NCBI RefSeq assembly: GCF_900115465.1
Contig: NZ_FOWN01000006.1
Location: forward strand, 62,001-126,000
Direction of reading: 5' to 3'
Origin: Halolactibacillus alkaliphilus
GTDB lineage: Bacteria > Bacillota > Bacilli > Bacillales > Amphibacillaceae
DNA length: 64,000 bases
The notes under the pieces were generated by a model, which was given only the letters and a program-made list of their open reading frames with translations, was not told where the DNA came from and did not search any database. A program made the translations under genes and the position numbers. Below are positions 60,602-64,000 of the stretch, in pieces (position 1 is the first letter of the stretch; every line of letters begins with the position of its first letter).

Positions 60602-62107
60602 TTATAATGATAAGCCAACTTCAAACATGCGGTTCCATGGAGCATAACTTTTCACGCATAGTTCACCTATAGCTTTATAATGATGAGGTATCATCTTTTG
60701 ATAATACGTCCTTAAAAGCTCATCTCGTTTAGCATTGACTTCAGGCGCTTTATCTTTTAAATCAAAATAAGTTAGATCAAGTTCTTTTAAGAGTCCATTT
60801 GTCAGTTCCATTCTCACAACGGCTTGATATAGAAAATCATCTAATAAATGATAAGCAATATTTTCATTTATCGCACCTTTTCTATTTAAATCCGCCAAGC
60901 AGCCTTGAGCCAAGGTTGTACCTAGTGTGTTTGCATTTGTATTCCAACCTTTATATGAAGTGATCTTATGCAACAAGTTTCTCTGATCTAAGCGCTTAAT
61001 AAGTGCATAGTCTCCACCATTACCATAAGCCGCATCCGCAATAACAACACGGTAACCTAAATCTAAATCACGTTCTAGACAATCAACGAATGTGTTCATA
61101 TCTCGAAAGCTGTCGTATGTCGGATCGCGTTTTTCAAACTGATCCCACGATTCTTGAAGCACTTCACCAGGTACGTTATAGTATAAAATAAAATCAGCAT
61201 CTGCTTTATTATTAACCTCATAAGCACCAATCGATCGTAAGTGTCTTTTACATGTCTCATAAAAAGGTCGATCTTCGTAAATAGGAATCAACGTGTGACC
61301 TAATGTGCTGCTCCATTCAATAAATACTTTTCTTTTGATTTTTTTCTTATCATGATACAGGCGCGTAATTAATGTTGCGCCTACTTCATCAGATCCCGGA
61401 TACATATGAACCGCTTCATCTAAATTCAGGTCAGTGATCGTTTGAATAATTTTCTTTTGGTCTTCTGCTGTATAACCATACTCTGCACTATCGTCTTGAG
61501 GAATGATAAGAAAATCTAACCATCCATCCTTTAATAGGTGCAGCACATGCTTGTTTACCAAAACATTAAATGTCCGACGTGTTTCATAGTCTTTTATATA
61601 TTCTAACGGCAAGTCACGTTCAATTTTAATAAGTTCTTGTGCTTCCTCAGCAGATACGCCTATACGCTCACCCTTATCCATCAAGTAGCGACGACGAAAA
61701 ATATTTCTTCCATTCGTCTCATAATAATCTGGTTCCTCGTCAGCTGAATCATATTGTGGTGTACGCATAATAACTGAAGACGCCATTATTTTTGCATGAG
61801 GATGCTTTCGTTTAAGTTGTTTTAGGCGCTGCGTAAATAAAGGGATCGAGTCTTCATCTAAGTCATGCAATCTAGAAGGAATTAATCCACCATAAAGAAG
61901 CATTTCCGTGCTTAAAACGATGCCATCCAGATATTCTAAATCCAAAAGCCAGCGCCATAAAGCATCTGTTTCAGCCGGCTGTTTTTTATAGCCAAGTTGT
62001 TCAGGTGTTGGCATGATAATTTCTATATCATTATTTGTCTCAATGATTCGTTCAATAATCGTTGTGTTACATGGTCGTTCATCGATTGGCACATAAGCAA
62101 AGCGCAT
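60602..62107 (-). CDS. DUF4127 family protein
   Basis: A conserved family of unknown function, recognised by the start FAYVPIDERPCN; PQDDSAEYGYT, MYPGSDEVGATL and IADAAYGNGGDYAL are further conserved blocks rich in acidic residues, suggestive of an enzyme. The frame goes back to 62122, but GAGGAGAG is spaced for the ATG at 62107, giving 501 residues, two bases after the stop of the ROK-RpiR gene. The coupling suggests a shared substrate, perhaps a sugar. No signal peptide. No catalytic residue can be assigned safely. Confidence 0.75.
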   Translation of the reverse strand: MRFAYVPIDERPCNTTIIERIIETNNDIEIIMPTPEQLGYKKQPAETDALWRWLLDLEYLDGIVLSTEMLLYGGLIPSRLHDLDEDSIPLFTQRLKQLKRKHPHAKIMASSVIMRTPQYDSADEEPDYYETNGRNIFRRRYLMDKGERIGVSAEEAQELIKIERDLPLEYIKDYETRRTFNVLVNKHVLHLLKDGWLDFLIIPQDDSAEYGYTAEDQKKIIQTITDLNLDEAVHMYPGSDEVGATLITRLYHDKKKIKRKVFIEWSSTLGHTLIPIYEDRPFYETCKRHLRSIGAYEVNNKADADFILYYNVPGEVLQESWDQFEKRDPTYDSFRDMNTFVDCLERDLDLGYRVVIADAAYGNGGDYALIKRLDQRNLLHKITSYKGWNTNANTLGTTLAQGCLADLNRKGAINENIAYHLLDDFLYQAVVRMELTNGLLKELDLTYFDLKDKAPEVNAKRDELLRTYYQKMIPHHYKAIGELCVKSYAPWNRMFEVGLSL

Positions 62108-62108
62108 A

Positions 62109-63794
62109 TTATCTCTCCTCATTTACTGGAATTAATTTATTAGCTATTTTTGATTCTGGGTAGATGCCATTAAGCAACAAATCCACAAAATAATACACAG
62201 TGAAGACATCCGCGGCTATATCCTTTTTCTTCTCTAAAAACGGTGCGATAAAAACTTCACCAACGGCTCTTGCCAGTGGAGAATCTGATTGACTCGTCAC
62301 CCCAACCGTGCGATGTGTAGCATTTAGTTGCGTCACATAGTTTATCAATGTTTCATCATAACCAGAAATATCAAAGGCAACAACTAATGTTTCTGGGGGA
62401 ATAATATTGATGGAACGCTCAATTGTTCGCTTCTCAGCATACAGTTGAACATCAATTCCACATTCCATTAGCCGTTCTTCTAAAGCGTAGAGATATTTCT
62501 TAATATCAGGTGTACCAATTAAGAAAATCCGCTGAGATGTTGTCATCATGTCTCGAAGCTTGTTCAACTCTCTTGAAGCATGAAAACCATTAAAACGGTC
62601 AATCATGGATAAGTATATTTCTTTTACCGAATCACCCTCATCCACAGCCGCTTCTTCTACTTTTCGTTTACTTACACTTGCTTTACTTGCAAGAATCCGC
62701 AAGTTGTTATACGTTCCAATATCTACTTTTTTACAAAAACGACTAATAGATGCTTCTGCTACTTTCACCTTTTTACCCATTTCAGAAATTGTTAAGTCTG
62801 GAACTTCTGGTAGGTTGTTAATGATAAAATCAGCAATTAAATGCTCCCCCTTAGTCAACTTATGCCGGGTTGACTCAATGGCTATAACAATCTTATTTAG
62901 AGGATGCAAGGTCTCTTGAATCAAAAAATTACGGAGTGCACCAACAAGACCTGCGTGATTTAAATTACTAGCGAAATCTATCGTTGTTTTCTCAAGTAAT
63001 TCCGGTAACACATCTTGTTTAAGTTGTTCCATAATCCGTGGGTATAAGTAATCTTTCTGATGAGAAATGCCCCCACCAATAACAACCATCTCAGGATTCA
63101 TCATATAAACAATCGTTGCAATGCCTTTTGAGAGGTGTTTTATAAGTTGATCAATGCCATCAATACACATTTGATCACCGTTTTTTGCTTTTTCGAAAAT
63201 CATTTTACCATCAATTTGTGTCGGTAGAAGCCCTTTATTATGAGCTGTATTTTCCACTAGACTTTTGGTTGACGCAATATCTTGAAAAGCCCTGCCTTCT
63301 ATTGGGATATAACCAATTTCTCCTGCCGAATAGCTATGGCCTGTATGCAGTTGATTATCAAGAACATAGCTGCCACCAATTCCTGTTCCAATCGTTAAGC
63401 AAAATAAACTCTTCACACCTTTACCACGGCCAAGCCACGATTCTGCTAATCCTACACAGTTCACGTCGTTTTCCACTTCAACCGGCAACTTAAAGTAGTC
63501 CTCTAGCTCTTCTTTGATTGGCATACCTGTATAATTAGGAATAATGTTAGGGAGCGCGTAAATGATTTTTCCCTGTCTAGAATCTACTTGTCCTGCAGTA
63601 CTAATACAAATCCCCTTAATATCATACTCTTTTTGGTAATACCCACCTAATTCTTTTACCTTGTTTATAATGTGGCGGCCTCCTTTTTCTGCATGTGTAG
63701 GCTCCTCACCTGACTTAAGAAGTGTACCATCTTCTTTTATCACACCATGTTTTATTGATGTTCCACCAATATCTATTGTCAGAAATTCTCTCAT
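62109..63794 (-). CDS. ROK kinase fused to an RpiR-type regulator
   Basis: A single 561-residue chain. Residues 1 to about 290 are a ROK domain: DIGGTSIK (8-15) binds phosphate and VENDVNC (107-113) has the catalytic aspartate D110. IGTGIGGSY and EMVVIGGGI are also kept, but the CxCGxxGC zinc motif is missing. Residues about 295-370 are an RpiR helix-turn-helix (VAEASISRFCKKVDIGTYNN) and 418-540 a degenerate SIS domain (RIFLIGTPDIKKY, AFDISGYDETL). AAGGAGAG precedes the ATG. Such a fusion could couple sugar phosphorylation to gene control, sensing substrate or product. It is first of a unit with DUF4127. Confidence 0.85.
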   Translation of the reverse strand: MREFLTIDIGGTSIKHGVIKEDGTLLKSGEEPTHAEKGGRHIINKVKELGGYYQKEYDIKGICISTAGQVDSRQGKIIYALPNIIPNYTGMPIKEELEDYFKLPVEVENDVNCVGLAESWLGRGKGVKSLFCLTIGTGIGGSYVLDNQLHTGHSYSAGEIGYIPIEGRAFQDIASTKSLVENTAHNKGLLPTQIDGKMIFEKAKNGDQMCIDGIDQLIKHLSKGIATIVYMMNPEMVVIGGGISHQKDYLYPRIMEQLKQDVLPELLEKTTIDFASNLNHAGLVGALRNFLIQETLHPLNKIVIAIESTRHKLTKGEHLIADFIINNLPEVPDLTISEMGKKVKVAEASISRFCKKVDIGTYNNLRILASKASVSKRKVEEAAVDEGDSVKEIYLSMIDRFNGFHASRELNKLRDMMTTSQRIFLIGTPDIKKYLYALEERLMECGIDVQLYAEKRTIERSINIIPPETLVVAFDISGYDETLINYVTQLNATHRTVGVTSQSDSPLARAVGEVFIAPFLEKKKDIAADVFTVYYFVDLLLNGIYPESKIANKLIPVNEER

Positions 63795-64000
63795 GGCTCT
63801 CTCCTTCTTTTATTTAATATGATTACTGCACTTTAAATGTATCCGCTATCATTTATAAGTGGCGTTTTACTTAATCAAGTTTAAGTGACCACATACTACG
63901 TTTTAAAAAAACACCGAATGTGTATATCCGCATTTAAATATAAACAAAACAATATCAGATTAAGTAAATAAACTTATTTAAACGATGCGTTGATACTAAC
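63795..64000. other. Upstream region of the ROK-RpiR gene, window end
   Basis: AT-rich, presumably holding the promoter of the leftward ROK-RpiR unit. No convincing -35/-10 pair or operator is seen. Confidence 0.3.

Noticed and set aside
1-64000. CRISPR array, tRNA, rRNA or prophage genes
   Set aside because: I looked for regular direct repeats with spacers, tRNA-like cloverleaf ends, rRNA and integrase or phage genes and saw none; only the three dispersed hairpin repeats.

Overview
The window is about 64 kb of low-GC DNA that looks like the carbohydrate-uptake chromosome region of a Bacillota (Bacilli) organism. The reasons are PTS permeases, RpiR, DeoR, AraC and YesM/YesN regulators, a Gram-positive type ThiT with a TPP riboswitch, CcpA-like cre boxes, a LytR-CpsA-Psr protein, a sortase-type wall anchor, and strong AGGAGG ribosome binding sites. 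I cannot name the genus. The glycosylglycerate operon would fit a saline or osmotically variable habitat, but that is inference.

Layout. 1-1559: a superfamily I helicase broken by a frameshift and cut by the window edge. 2076-5212: a two-gene operon of a fused B12 mutase-like protein and an opine-dehydrogenase-like protein. 5690-8659: an AraC regulator and a GH31 glycosidase. 8906-11659: a small membrane protein, a second AraC regulator and an LCP-family enzyme. 11729-12504: riboswitch-controlled ThiT. 12581-19419: an apparent mannosyl-/glucosyl-glycerate operon (GH38, PTS IICB, GH4, glycerate kinase) with RpiR genes next to it. 21532-23773: NanE plus a PTS permease. 24152-28279: a two-component system and a putative flavin-binding lipoprotein. 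28489-43879: a long leftward operon, visibly more AT-rich than its flanks, with an ABC importer, a GHL10-type secreted glycosidase, several Gfo/Idh/MocA proteins, ROK kinase, NagA, DUF624, NanE, RpiR and TauE. 44559-52782: a second ABC importer, a GH31 enzyme and a YesM/YesN pair. 52989-55655: a wall-anchored GH16 enzyme. 56002-59420: nitroreductase, GlpX, a divergent RpiB homologue and a DeoR regulator. 59564-63794: RpiR, a DUF4127 protein and a ROK-RpiR fusion.

How the genes work together. Most of the window imports glycosides and feeds hexose phosphates or amino-sugar phosphates into glycolysis. The glycosylglycerate operon should give hexose-6-phosphate plus glycerate. The AT-rich operon appears to process an N-acetylhexosamine glycan: outside cleavage by GHL10, ABC import, oxidoreductase steps, ROK kinase, NanE and NagA to glucosamine-6-phosphate. 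Neither sialate lyase (NanA) nor NagB is seen here.

The least conventional items are the B12-mutase/opine-dehydrogenase pair, the ROK-RpiR fusion beside DUF4127, the oxidoreductase-rich amino-sugar operon, a PTS IIB domain whose phosphocysteine is a serine, an RpiB homologue that has lost its usual catalytic residues, and a four-site operator-like array with an exact 31-bp period before the rpiB and deoR genes. Three dispersed copies of an IS200/IS605-end-like hairpin sequence occur without any transposase.
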